Assembly: GCA_002315975.1 (NCBI GenBank)
Contig: DCIK01000015.1
Span: 1 to 64,000 of the forward strand
Direction: 5' to 3'
Source of the DNA: Clostridiales bacterium UBA1728
GTDB lineage: Bacteria; Bacillota; Clostridia; Oscillospirales; Oscillospiraceae
DNA length: 64,000 bases
The position numbers were made by a program, and so were the translations under genes. The notes under the pieces are model-generated. The model was not told where the DNA came from. It did no database searches and was given only the letters and a program-made list of their open reading frames with translations. Positions 38,912-46,826 of the stretch are shown in pieces. Positions within the stretch are counted from its first letter, which is position 1, and the number at the start of each line of letters is the position of its first letter.

Positions 38912-39949
38912 ATGGCTAAGATTACCCCGAAAGAAAACTTTATGAAGCTCCGCCACGGCGGTATGCCCGAGTACGTTCCCTTCTACTCTCTGGCCGGTAT
39001 CCCCTACAAGGGTGAGAGCGCCATCGGCAATATGGGTCTTGACTTCTTTCCCAGCAACTCTCGCGTTGCCGGCGGCAAGGATATGTGGGGCATTCCCTAT
39101 GCCAAGCCCGCTGAGGGCGGCATCGATGCCGTTATGCCCGATACCAGCATCGTGACCCTCGAGGATATCAGCGATTGGACCAAGGTCGTGAAGTTCCCCA
39201 AGCCCGTTGAGATTGATGTTGAGAAGGTCTATGCCGAGTTTGTCAAGAAGTTTGACCGCAGCCAGACTGCCCTGAAGCTGAGCATCCCCTTCCAGCCCTT
39301 CCAGACTCTGGTTGGCCTGATGGGCTTTGAGGGTGGCCTCTGCGCCCTCTACACCGATGTTGACGAGGTCAAGGCCATGCTCAACGCCATGGTCGAGCTG
39401 GTCGCTCCCCTCTACGACAAGGCTCTCGACATTATCAAGCCCGATGCCATCGGCCTCACCGACGACACCGCTGCTGCTGCCACTCCTTTCTTCTCCCCTG
39501 AGATCTATAAGGACGTGTTCTATCCCATCTACGCCCGCATGACCAAGGCCGCCCAGGAGCGCGACATTCCCGTGGTCTTCCACAACTGCGGCATGATGCA
39601 GGAGTTCATCCCCTTCATGATCGACTACGGTGTGGAGTTCACCGAGCCCGCTCAGACCGTTATGCCCATCCTTGAGCTCAAGGAGCAGTACAAGGGCAAG
39701 ATCTCCTTCATGGGCTGCTGGGGCTGGGGCGATCATATGCCCGCCACCTTCCCTGAGTTCGACGAAGAAGAGTTCCGTCAGGACGTCCGCGACACCATCG
39801 ATAAGTACTCTGTCGGCGGCGCCTACGCCTTCGCCGGCTGGCCCGTGGGTCTGCCCAACCAGCAGGATGCCGTCCGTCGCATCACCGAGATCATGCGCGA
39901 CGAGGCTCACTGGTATGGCCGCAAGGTCTACGGCTACGTGGACGACTGA
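38912..39949 (+). CDS. UroD-family zinc-type methyltransferase-like protein
   Basis: The 345-residue protein has the uroporphyrinogen decarboxylase fold with HNCG (His224, Cys226) and Cys269 in FMGCWGWGDHM. The pattern HxC, about 43 residues, then Cys is the zinc-binding signature of MtaA/MtbA/CmuA-type methyltransferases and is absent from HemE. It is only distantly similar to the first UroD-family protein in the window, so the two likely act on different compounds. It has a TTGAGGAG ribosome site and very biased codon usage, suggesting strong expression. No corrinoid protein is near, so the methyl acceptor must be encoded elsewhere, or the reaction is different. Confidence 0.7.
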   Translation: MAKITPKENFMKLRHGGMPEYVPFYSLAGIPYKGESAIGNMGLDFFPSNSRVAGGKDMWGIPYAKPAEGGIDAVMPDTSIVTLEDISDWTKVVKFPKPVEIDVEKVYAEFVKKFDRSQTALKLSIPFQPFQTLVGLMGFEGGLCALYTDVDEVKAMLNAMVELVAPLYDKALDIIKPDAIGLTDDTAAAATPFFSPEIYKDVFYPIYARMTKAAQERDIPVVFHNCGMMQEFIPFMIDYGVEFTEPAQTVMPILELKEQYKGKISFMGCWGWGDHMPATFPEFDEEEFRQDVRDTIDKYSVGGAYAFAGWPVGLPNQQDAVRRITEIMRDEAHWYGRKVYGYVDD

Positions 39950-39977
39950 TATCTCTGCGTGAACTAAGCCAATAACG

Positions 39978-40020
39978 AATCCCGCTGTACTCTCAAGTCG
40001 AGAGTACAGCGGGATTTTTT
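39978..40020. terminator. Bidirectional terminator between converging genes
   Basis: A 17-base-pair stem beginning AATCCCGCTGTACTCTC with loop AAGTC is followed by a run of Ts. The stop codon of the minus-strand SGNH gene abuts it, so it mainly serves the plus-strand UroD gene. Confidence 0.9.
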
Positions 40021-41098
40021 ATACCACCGGGTGTGTATAAATTTCTTTGAGCAGCAGCTCATAACCTTCGGCAGTATAGTGAAGAGCGTCGTCTCGGGTT
40101 ATCTCGGGCCTGTTATAGCCGTCTTCATTGGCGAGGAAATTGAAAATATCCAGATACGCAAAGCCGTATTTGCGGCTGAGACTTTTCTGCGTCTGGTTAT
40201 ATGCTCGAATCACATCCTGCCGGAACATCTCTTTTACATTGAGTTCATCGAAGCCAATGGGGGAGATGCCGATGATACAGAGCTTTGCGTTTTTCTGATA
40301 AGCCTGCACCAGCTCGATGATCTCGGAGAGCTGCTGCCTGTAATCCTCCAGCCCCGCATAGCTCCAGGTGCAGTCATTGGTTCCCAGCATGATATAAACG
40401 GTTTTGTACTGGCTGAATTTAAGAGCGTCCAGAGCTGATCCATAGCGCCCGCCGGGAATGATGAGGTCAGAACACAGAAGGTAATCATAGGTGCTTAGCC
40501 CGTCCCGGGCCGCATAGGAGAGGGGGCTCTGTACCGTCAGGTAAAAGCCCACCACATTGGAGTGCCCCATCATCAGTGCCTGGTCCAGTGTATCGATGCT
40601 CGCAGAGGCGTTGCTGCGAAGGGAGCTTGTGGGCATCTGGTGGTCAGGCGCTTGCGCATGAGAGAGCAGGTTCGTGAGAATGAGACAACCCTGTCCCAAA
40701 GAAAGCGTGGAATACGCGCTTTGCTGCGTGGGCAGCTCGCCCAGAATTCCACCCTGATAGCAATACTCAAGCTCGGCGCGGTGGGGCGTGTCCCAGGGAA
40801 GAGAGAGCGTTTCATCGCTCAACCGGGGGAGTATCAGCGTGTTTTCGTGAAGGTATGTACGCATCAGGGAGCAGAGTTCACAGAGAGTCAGCGCCGAAGT
40901 AGAATCAGAAAGAGGATAACTCAGCAGCCCGGATACAGCCTGTCCAGTCAGTACCTCAGAAGGAGCGGCGCCGCTGCTCATGGAACGCTGAAGCAGCTCA
41001 TGGAAATCTGACTGCGAAGCGGCAGCAGCATGAAAAAGAGGTGTCATCAGAAAGGCGGCAAGGAGCGCAGAGAGGAAAAAGAATCGTTTCAAACGCAA
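40019..41098 (-). CDS. Secreted SGNH/GDSL hydrolase (paralogue A)
   Basis: The 359-residue protein begins with a signal peptide (MRLKRFFFLS core, cleavage near AAA-SQ). A region at about 105-145 (YCYQGGILGE, then LSLGQGCLILTNLL) resembles an S-layer-homology motif. The SGNH catalytic blocks are MGHSN (nucleophile Ser), MLGTND and DDALHY (Asp and His). Members deacylate lipids or surface polysaccharides. Start is TTG, supported by CGGAGG about 8 bases upstream. It lies 26 bases after its paralogue on the same strand, with the same length and order of motifs, so the two arose by tandem duplication. The substrate may be an O-acetyl group on cell-wall polymers. Confidence 0.75.
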   Translation of the reverse strand: MRLKRFFFLSALLAAFLMTPLFHAAAASQSDFHELLQRSMSSGAAPSEVLTGQAVSGLLSYPLSDSTSALTLCELCSLMRTYLHENTLILPRLSDETLSLPWDTPHRAELEYCYQGGILGELPTQQSAYSTLSLGQGCLILTNLLSHAQAPDHQMPTSSLRSNASASIDTLDQALMMGHSNVVGFYLTVQSPLSYAARDGLSTYDYLLCSDLIIPGGRYGSALDALKFSQYKTVYIMLGTNDCTWSYAGLEDYRQQLSEIIELVQAYQKNAKLCIIGISPIGFDELNVKEMFRQDVIRAYNQTQKSLSRKYGFAYLDIFNFLANEDGYNRPEITRDDALHYTAEGYELLLKEIYTHPVV

Positions 41099-41124
41099 TG
41101 TAAGGGCCTCCGTGATTGTTTCCG

Positions 41125-42207
41125 TCAGAGAAGCGGGTGCGTAATAAGCTGACGGAGAAGGATGTCGTAGCCGGCTTTTTTGAAATGGATGCCGTCCTCC
41201 ATGGCCAGCTCGGGTCGATTATAGCCCGAGGGAGAAGCCAGCGGGGTAAAGACATCAAGATAGGAAATATTCAAGTCCCGGGAAAGGGATTTCTGCGTCT
41301 GGTTATAGGCGCGGATAATCTCCTGACGGAATTCCACGCGATAGGGGAAGGATAGCTTCAGCGGCGTAATGCCCACAAGGCAGAGCTTTGCATCCGGCTG
41401 ATAAGTGCGTATCAAAGCCACAATCTCAGCAAGACAGTCGGAATAAACACCCAGATTTTCGGTTCCGTGGACCAGATCGTTTGTGCCCAGCATGATGTAG
41501 ACTTTTTCGTAGCTATCACGCGCAAGAATCGTTTTTACATTTTTTACACTTTCTTCCGGCAGAACAGTCAGGTTTACTTTGAGGAAGTTCTCAACCGTTA
41601 CGCCATTGAGGGCTCCGTAGCACATGGGCGTATCCGTGTAGCGATACAGAGCCAGAGCGTTGGAATGACCGAGGAATAGCGTGTGTTCCAGAGATTCAAG
41701 CTGAGCGCCTGTATCTTCCTTCAGACTGCTTACGGGCTGAAAATGGTCCGGAGCAACAAGAGCGGAAAGAAAACGAGACAGCAGAACGCAGCCCTGACCG
41801 ACGGTAACTTTTTTTGACACATCTTTATATGTCAGCTTCTCACCCAGAACCCCGCTCTGATAGATGGCGGTCACATCACTCAGATGTCCAATCATCGTGT
41901 AACTTATATCAGGGGAGCGGTCATGCAGAGCCGGAAGCAGCAGCGCCTGTTTGTCCAGATACTTCTGCATCAGAACGCAGAGATTCTCGAGGGTTAATGC
42001 GCTGGAATCAGCGGAAAGGGAAACGCCCAGAAGCGCAGAGACAGTCTTGCCGCTGAGCCGATCGGTGGGACTTAATTCAAGCTCCTCAGCTTTTTCCACG
42101 AGCTCATGGTAATAATCCGATGTATTGGCCTTCGCTATGCACAAAGGGCTGAGAATCACAAGAACCAGCAAAGAAAGCTGAATCAGTATTCTTTTTTGAA
42201 AAAGCAA
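41125..42207 (-). CDS. Secreted SGNH/GDSL hydrolase (paralogue B)
   Basis: The 360-residue product is a diverged copy of the next gene downstream. It has a signal peptide (cleavage near AKA-NT), an SLH-like stretch around AIYQSGVLGE and VTVGQGCVLLSRFL, and SGNH blocks LGHSN, MLGTND and EDGIHF. Identity to paralogue A is highest at the C-terminal half (RAYNQTQKSLSR is identical). The start is TTG with a near-perfect GGAGGTGAT ribosome site 4 bases upstream, so the rare start codon is offset by a strong site. The two genes form an operon convergent with the UroD module. Both are probably exported esterases acting at the wall. Confidence 0.75.
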   Translation of the reverse strand: MLFQKRILIQLSLLVLVILSPLCIAKANTSDYYHELVEKAEELELSPTDRLSGKTVSALLGVSLSADSSALTLENLCVLMQKYLDKQALLLPALHDRSPDISYTMIGHLSDVTAIYQSGVLGEKLTYKDVSKKVTVGQGCVLLSRFLSALVAPDHFQPVSSLKEDTGAQLESLEHTLFLGHSNALALYRYTDTPMCYGALNGVTVENFLKVNLTVLPEESVKNVKTILARDSYEKVYIMLGTNDLVHGTENLGVYSDCLAEIVALIRTYQPDAKLCLVGITPLKLSFPYRVEFRQEIIRAYNQTQKSLSRDLNISYLDVFTPLASPSGYNRPELAMEDGIHFKKAGYDILLRQLITHPLL

Positions 42208-42236
42208 GAAATCACCTCCAAATTGCTTTGGAAAGG

Positions 42237-42264
42237 TTGAAAATGAGGAGAAAGCTGGTATAAT
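42237..42264 (+). promoter_or_regulatory. Promoter of queA
   Basis: TTGAAA (42237-42242), 16 bases, TATAAT (42259-42264). It lies in the divergent region shared with the SGNH operon. Confidence 0.65.
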
Positions 42265-42339
42265 GGTTTATCTACAATAGTACCACCGTAGTTTTCTCCC
42301 GTCAAGGGATGAAACGGATGTTATACAGGAGATTTTACC

Positions 42340-43362
42340 GTGAAGAAATCTGATTTTAATTTTGATCTTCCTCAGGAGCTGATTGCCCAGACGCCGCTGG
42401 AGCAGCGGGATGCCTCCCGGCTGCTGCGCTTGAATAAGAACAGTGGGGAAGTGGAGCATCGCCATTTTTATGAGCTGCCGGAGTTCCTGCAGGAGAGCGA
42501 TTGCCTTGTGCTCAATGACTCGCGCGTGCTTCCGGCCCGCCTCTATGGCCACCGGCCCACAGGCGGCAGCGTGGAGGTGGTGCTGCTGCGGGACTTGGGC
42601 GAAGGGAACTGGGAGTGCCTGACTCGTCCCGGCCGCAAAACCCAGCCCGGTACGCATATATCCTTTGGCGAGGGCGAGCTCACAGCGGATGTGGTCAGCG
42701 CCATTGAGGACGGAAATAAAATCCTTCACTTTAATTATGAGGGGATTTTTCTGGAGGTTCTGGAGCGTCTGGGGCATATGCCTCTGCCTCCCTATATTAA
42801 AGAGGAGTTGAAGGACTCCGAGCGCTACCAGACGGTCTATTCTAAAGAAGTCGGCTCTGCGGCCGCGCCCACAGCCGGCCTGCACTTCACGCCCGAACTG
42901 CTCAGAAAAATCGAAGCCAAGGGCGTAAAGCTGGCCTATGTGACGCTCCATGTGGGTCTGGGAACCTTCCGTCCCGTAAAGGAAGAGGAGATTGAGGATC
43001 ACCCCATGCATTCCGAGTTCTGCATCGTCACCGATGAGGTTGCCGACACCGTAAATACCTGCCGGGCCAACGGCGGGCGCATCGTGGCTGTGGGTACAAC
43101 ATCCTGCCGTACGCTGGAGACCATGGGGGATGAAAACGGCATCCTCCATGCGGGCAGCCGCTGGACAGATATCTTCATCTATCCCGGGTACAGCTTTAAG
43201 ATGGTGGATGCACTCGTCACCAATTTCCACCTGCCAGAGAGCACCCTGGTCATGCTGGTATCTGCGCTGGCCGGCCGGGAAAACATTCTGAATGCCTATC
43301 AGCTCGCCATTGAGGAGCGCTACCGCTTCTTCTCCTTTGGCGATGCGATGTTTATTGAATGA
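42340..43362 (+). CDS. queA: S-adenosylmethionine:tRNA ribosyltransferase-isomerase
   Basis: QueA uses the ribosyl part of SAM to turn preQ1 in tRNA into epoxyqueuosine, late in queuosine synthesis. The 340-residue length is standard. Family segments are clear: DFNFDLPQELIAQTP at the start, CLVLNDSRVLPARLYG, GSAAAPTAGLHFTPELL, VTLHVGLGTFRPV and TNFHLPESTLVMLVSAL. It starts with GTG or ATG-context at 42340 after TACAGGAG; the frame has no earlier in-frame alternative with a ribosome site. It shares four bases with the next frame's first ATG and lies one gene upstream of tgt, the enzyme that inserts preQ1, giving a queuosine module. Confidence 0.96.
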   Translation: MKKSDFNFDLPQELIAQTPLEQRDASRLLRLNKNSGEVEHRHFYELPEFLQESDCLVLNDSRVLPARLYGHRPTGGSVEVVLLRDLGEGNWECLTRPGRKTQPGTHISFGEGELTADVVSAIEDGNKILHFNYEGIFLEVLERLGHMPLPPYIKEELKDSERYQTVYSKEVGSAAAPTAGLHFTPELLRKIEAKGVKLAYVTLHVGLGTFRPVKEEEIEDHPMHSEFCIVTDEVADTVNTCRANGGRIVAVGTTSCRTLETMGDENGILHAGSRWTDIFIYPGYSFKMVDALVTNFHLPESTLVMLVSALAGRENILNAYQLAIEERYRFFSFGDAMFIE

Positions 43363-43379
43363 AAGGAGGCGCATCCCCT

Positions 43380-44387
43380 GTGGAATCCAGACTTCTGAAA
43401 AAGGATCCTGCCATGGACGAGATGCGCTTTCTCTATGTTCGTCTGCGCTCGAAGGGGAAAAGCCGCGAGGACAGCCTTCGTGAGCTGCTTCAGGAGGAAA
43501 CGCGGCTTTCTCTGCCCTACGAGCAGTGGCTGAAGCGTATAATTGCCATCGGTGATGCCATGGCAAAGAACCGCGAGCTCTATCCCGCCGCCGCTAACCT
43601 GATAGTAAGCTCCTTTTCGGAGCTGCTGCTGCGCCATCCGAAAATGGAGATCAGCCTGAAACGCGACATGGACACGATCCTCCGGACAGAGAACTTCGGA
43701 ACTGCCGCGCAGTACCCGCACTGGGAGGAGTACCGACCTCTTTGGCAGCAGGGAGATGTCTTCGCTTTTCCTCTCAGCGGCTATTTTCCCCGGCTCTTCA
43801 GTCTTGAGGGGAAGCTCGCTCTTCTCTATTCGGCAGGGGAACGGCAAAACGAAGAGGGCTACAGCGAAGAACTGGTCTATCTGAGCATCTGCGAGCCCGA
43901 GCATATTCCCCAAAGCATGGAGGAGCTGAATTCTTTGGGCTTCCTGCCTGCTTTTACGGTCTTTAAGGAATACCAGTATCTCTGTGCGCTGCGCCTTCGG
44001 CGAGAGCTGGAAGCGGAGACGCTGGGCCTGCGCAAGATCGGGCATTTTCCCGGAGAACCGAGGTTATTCAGGGAACGCCCCGATCCTACACGGAATGCCC
44101 TCTGCGTTTTCCCTGCCTATGACGGGCGCGACAGAATCACGCTGGTGCGGGCGCTCTGCGCTTCCTACCAGCATTTCGGGATGATCGCCAACCGGGAACA
44201 GGCCGACGAGGCCAAACGCGAGTGGAACTACGGAGCCGAATGCCGCGAAGAAAAAGGCGCAGCTCCCGGCTCTGTGTTCATGGAGAAAATGCCGCTGGAA
44301 AAGCTGTGCTCGCGAACCTGTTTTCGCCATCATTCCACCTTTCGAGAGCGCATCCCAAACCATAACACCATGCAAGCGGAAGATTGA
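43380..44387 (+). CDS. Unknown protein between queA and tgt
   Basis: I do not recognise this 335-residue protein. It is soluble, without signal peptide, membrane helix or Cys pairs. The N-terminal 60 residues are helical (SREDSLRELLQEE); the middle has LYSAGERQNEEG and a YLSICEPEHIP segment; no nucleotide-binding motif is visible. The GTG start is chosen because AAAGGAGG lies 11 bases upstream, overlapping the end of queA, while the earlier in-frame ATG at 43359 overlaps that ribosome site. The tgt promoter is embedded in its last codons. Location suggests a role linked to translation or tRNA, but that is only by neighbourhood. Confidence 0.6.
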   Translation: MESRLLKKDPAMDEMRFLYVRLRSKGKSREDSLRELLQEETRLSLPYEQWLKRIIAIGDAMAKNRELYPAAANLIVSSFSELLLRHPKMEISLKRDMDTILRTENFGTAAQYPHWEEYRPLWQQGDVFAFPLSGYFPRLFSLEGKLALLYSAGERQNEEGYSEELVYLSICEPEHIPQSMEELNSLGFLPAFTVFKEYQYLCALRLRRELEAETLGLRKIGHFPGEPRLFRERPDPTRNALCVFPAYDGRDRITLVRALCASYQHFGMIANREQADEAKREWNYGAECREEKGAAPGSVFMEKMPLEKLCSRTCFRHHSTFRERIPNHNTMQAED

Positions 44388-44412
44388 CAGAGACGCTAAA
44401 ACTTGTTATACT
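44384..44412 (+). promoter_or_regulatory. Promoter of tgt
   Basis: TTGACA (44384-44389), 17 bases, TATACT (44407-44412). It overlaps the stop codon of the preceding gene and gives tgt independent expression. Confidence 0.75.
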
Positions 44413-44449
44413 TCATCCGTTATGCTTAGTAGATAGAAGGAGGTCCTGC

Positions 44450-45580
44450 ATGTATAAGCTGATCAAGCAGGAAGGGCACGCCCGAAGAGGGGAGTATACC
44501 ACGCCCCACGGGACAGTGCAGACTCCGGTTTTCATGAATGTCGGTACGCAGGCTGCCATCAAAGGCGGACTTTCTGCCAGAGACCTGAAGGAAATCGGCT
44601 GTCAGGTGGAGCTTTCCAACACCTATCATCTTCATGTGCGTCCCGGCGATGAGCTGGTCAAGCGCATGGGCGGACTGCATAAGTTTATGAACTGGGATCG
44701 CCCCATCCTTACAGACTCCGGCGGCTTCCAGATTTTCTCTCTCGCCTCCCTGCGGAAAATTACGGAAGAGGGCGTGTCCTTCAACAGTCATGTGGACGGC
44801 CGCCATATCTTCATGGGACCGGAAGAGAGTATGCGCATTCAGGCCAATCTGGGCAGCGATATTGCCATGGCCTTCGATGAGTGCGTGGGTATTCCCGCAG
44901 AATATGACTATGTGAAGAAATCCGCGGAGCGCACTGTGCGCTGGCTGGAGCGCTGTAAGGTGGCGCTGGAGCAATATACCGCAGAGGACGATGCCGTAAA
45001 CCCCGGACAGGTGCTCTGGGGCATCAATCAGGGAGCTGTGTACCACGATATCCGCGTAGACCATATGAAGCGGATCGCGGAACTGAATTTACCCGGCTAT
45101 GCCATCGGCGGTCTTGCCGTGGGCGAAACCGCTGCGGAGATGTACGAAACCATCGAAAAGGTGGAGGAGTATATGCCCAAGGACAAGCCCCGCTATCTGA
45201 TGGGCGTGGGTACGCCGGGCAACATCATCGAGGCTGTGTATCGGGGCGTAGACTTTTTCGATTGCGTTATGCCGGCCCGGAACGGACGACACGGTCATCT
45301 CTTCACCTGGAACGGCATCATCAACATCAAGAACGAGAAATACAAGTACGACGAGCGGCCCATCTCCGAAGATTGCGACTGCCCCGTGTGCCGCAGCTAC
45401 AGCCGTGCGTATCTCCGTCACCTCTTCAAATGTGAGGAAATTCTGGCCATGCGTTTTTCGGTCATGCACAACCTGTATTTCTACAATGACCTGATGAGCC
45501 GCATCAGAAAAGCGCTGGAAGAGGGAACTTACGAGGATTTTTATAAAAAATACGCGAAAATTTTGGATTCTCGGATATAA
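44450..45580 (+). CDS. tgt: tRNA-guanine transglycosylase
   Basis: Tgt replaces guanine 34 of GUN-anticodon tRNAs with preQ1. The 376-residue chain has LTDSGGFQIFSL (catalytic Asp near residue 88), the second Asp in VDFFDCVMPARNGRHG, and the zinc site CDCPVCRSYSR with a later His (RHLFKCEE). The ATG at 44450 follows AAGGAGG at 7 bases; the longer frame lacks a ribosome site. It lies downstream of queA and upstream of yajC, an arrangement common in Clostridia and many other bacteria. Confidence 0.97.
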   Translation: MYKLIKQEGHARRGEYTTPHGTVQTPVFMNVGTQAAIKGGLSARDLKEIGCQVELSNTYHLHVRPGDELVKRMGGLHKFMNWDRPILTDSGGFQIFSLASLRKITEEGVSFNSHVDGRHIFMGPEESMRIQANLGSDIAMAFDECVGIPAEYDYVKKSAERTVRWLERCKVALEQYTAEDDAVNPGQVLWGINQGAVYHDIRVDHMKRIAELNLPGYAIGGLAVGETAAEMYETIEKVEEYMPKDKPRYLMGVGTPGNIIEAVYRGVDFFDCVMPARNGRHGHLFTWNGIINIKNEKYKYDERPISEDCDCPVCRSYSRAYLRHLFKCEEILAMRFSVMHNLYFYNDLMSRIRKALEEGTYEDFYKKYAKILDSRI

Positions 45581-45584
45581 AAGC

Positions 45585-45613
45585 TTGATTTTGTCTCAAA
45601 AGCCATATATAAT
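45585..45613 (+). promoter_or_regulatory. Promoter of yajC
   Basis: TTGATT (45585-45590), 17 bases, TATAAT (45608-45613), about 35 bases before the yajC ATG. Confidence 0.7.
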
Positions 45614-45646
45614 CGTAGAGTAAATTTTTATGGGGGTATTAACCTG

Positions 45647-46063
45647 ATGAAGAAGTTCGTTTCTGCTCTTATGTCCGTTGCCACGATGGCTATGCTCTCC
45701 GGCTGCTCTCTCGCTGCCGCTGACGGCTCTGCCACCGACAGCAAAGCCGGCCTTTTCTCCAGCCTTGGCATGGTGGCCATCATGTTCGTATTTATGTACG
45801 TATTCATGATTCGCCCCGAGAACAAGCGCAAGAAGCAGGCCGAAGAGATGCGCAGCAACATCGAAGTTGGCGATAAGATCACCACCATCGGCGGTCTGGT
45901 TGGCCGTGTTGTGCACGTTACCAACGATCGCATCACCTTCGAGACCGGCGAGGATCGCGTCCGCGTCGAGATCGTCAAGTGGGCTGTTTCCAGCAACGAC
46001 GGCAAGGGCAACAAGGAGAAGGCTGATTCCGAGGAAGTTCTCACCGATAATTCCAAGGCCTGA
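45647..46063 (+). CDS. yajC: Preprotein translocase subunit YajC
   Basis: YajC is an accessory membrane protein of the Sec translocon. The 138-residue protein has the family core: a membrane helix at about 37-58 (MVAIMFVFMYVFMIRPENKR broken after FMIRP), then EEMRSNIEVGDKITTIGGLVG and an RVRVEI strand. Unusually, the N-terminus has an extra hydrophobic segment ending LSGCS, a fair lipobox with Cys20, so this YajC may be processed as a lipoprotein or carry two helices. The ribosome site is GGGGGT, weak. A strong hairpin follows and separates, or regulates, the next gene. Confidence 0.9.
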   Translation: MKKFVSALMSVATMAMLSGCSLAAADGSATDSKAGLFSSLGMVAIMFVFMYVFMIRPENKRKKQAEEMRSNIEVGDKITTIGGLVGRVVHVTNDRITFETGEDRVRVEIVKWAVSSNDGKGNKEKADSEEVLTDNSKA

Positions 46064-46080
46064 TTCTCCACTCATATAAA

Positions 46081-46133
46081 ACACCTCCCCAGGCATAGTA
46101 TGAAGCAACATACAAGCCTGAGGAGGTGTTTTT
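46081..46133 (+). terminator. Terminator that also sequesters the next ribosome site
   Basis: ACACCTCC-CC-AGGC pairs with GCCT-GA-GGAGGTGT (13 pairs, one C-A mismatch) around a 21-base loop, then TTTTT. The right arm contains the AGGAGGTG ribosome site of the following gene and the T-run touches its ATG at 46134. The same hairpin can therefore end the yajC transcript or mask translation of the next gene. Confidence 0.75.
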
Positions 46134-46556
46134 ATGTCCGAAAGCATACGGAGACGAGCAACGAACTATAGCATAGTTAAATCCGCCCTGCTGGGCACGC
46201 TTTTATCCCTGATTCTGGTCATGCTAGCGGCTTTGCCTGTGTATCAGGGGGTGATAGGAGGCAGAAGCGGGGAGGTGATGGCCTGTCTGTGTCCTGCGCT
46301 GGGCGGTTTTGCCGCAGCCTTGCTCACAAAAGGTGAAAACGGATTGCTCCGACGCGCTCTGCTCCTGACACTGAGTATGCTTGTTCTCTACATCCCGCCG
46401 CTTCTCCTCGTGTCTCGGGGAGAAGTTTCAAAAGCCGCTTTGCCAAAGCTCTGCGCAGAATGCGGCATGGGCGCACTGGCGGGCAGTGCAATTCCGAAGT
46501 CCGGAAAAAAATCAAAAGGAAGAAAAAACGGTAACAGATATACGAGGAAGCCATGA
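46134..46556 (+). CDS. TIGR04086-type small membrane protein
   Basis: The 140-residue protein has four hydrophobic segments (about 18-38, 47-66, 72-92 and near 105-120) and a basic C-terminal tail. It fits the TIGR04086 membrane family, found next to yajC in many Clostridia, often with the SCIFF peptide genes; I looked for a SCIFF gene downstream and found none. Function is unknown. Its ribosome site AGGAGGTG lies inside the hairpin after yajC, so translation may be restricted when transcription comes from upstream. Confidence 0.65.
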   Translation: MSESIRRRATNYSIVKSALLGTLLSLILVMLAALPVYQGVIGGRSGEVMACLCPALGGFAAALLTKGENGLLRRALLLTLSMLVLYIPPLLLVSRGEVSKAALPKLCAECGMGALAGSAIPKSGKKSKGRKNGNRYTRKP

Positions 46557-46727
46557 GTTAAGGAGATTAACATAATATGATGAAATAATCAAGTGTAATT
46601 GGCGGAGAGTACAGGATTTACGCTTGATATGAAGCATTCAAAGCGAAATATTTTTGTATAAATTGTTCTCTGCACAATTCATCTTTCGTACCTTTTGCAC
46701 AAAATCCGGTTAACTTGAAAAAAATAG

Positions 46728-46756
46728 TTGCATTTTGTAGGAATTTGTAATATATT
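46728..46756 (+). promoter_or_regulatory. Promoter before the SpoIIM-like gene; 46557-46809 gap
   Basis: TTGCAT (46728-46733), 17 bases, TATATT (46751-46756). The rest of the 253-base gap is AT-rich with no other clear signal. Only 17 bases after the -10 box lies a strong ribosome site serving a 17-codon ORF. Confidence 0.55.
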
Positions 46757-46772
46757 AAGGGAGCGGTAAGTT

Positions 46773-46826
46773 ATGTTAATTTTGAAACTGTTTTACGGAA
46801 ACATAAGCAATGCGGAAACGGACTGA
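46773..46826 (+). CDS. Possible 17-residue leader ORF
   Basis: ATG at 46773 has a strong AAGGGAGCG ribosome site, while the larger gene at 46810 has none. The 17-codon frame (MLILKLFYGN start) ends at 46826, 14 bases inside the larger gene, so ribosomes could reinitiate backwards onto it. This suggests translational coupling, or that the larger gene uses another start. Expression is unproven. Confidence 0.35.
   Translation: MLILKLFYGNISNAETD

Noticed and set aside
46557..46772. SCIFF peptide gene (scfA), often found beside the TIGR04086 gene
   Set aside because: No frame with the six-cysteine pattern exists in this gap on either strand.
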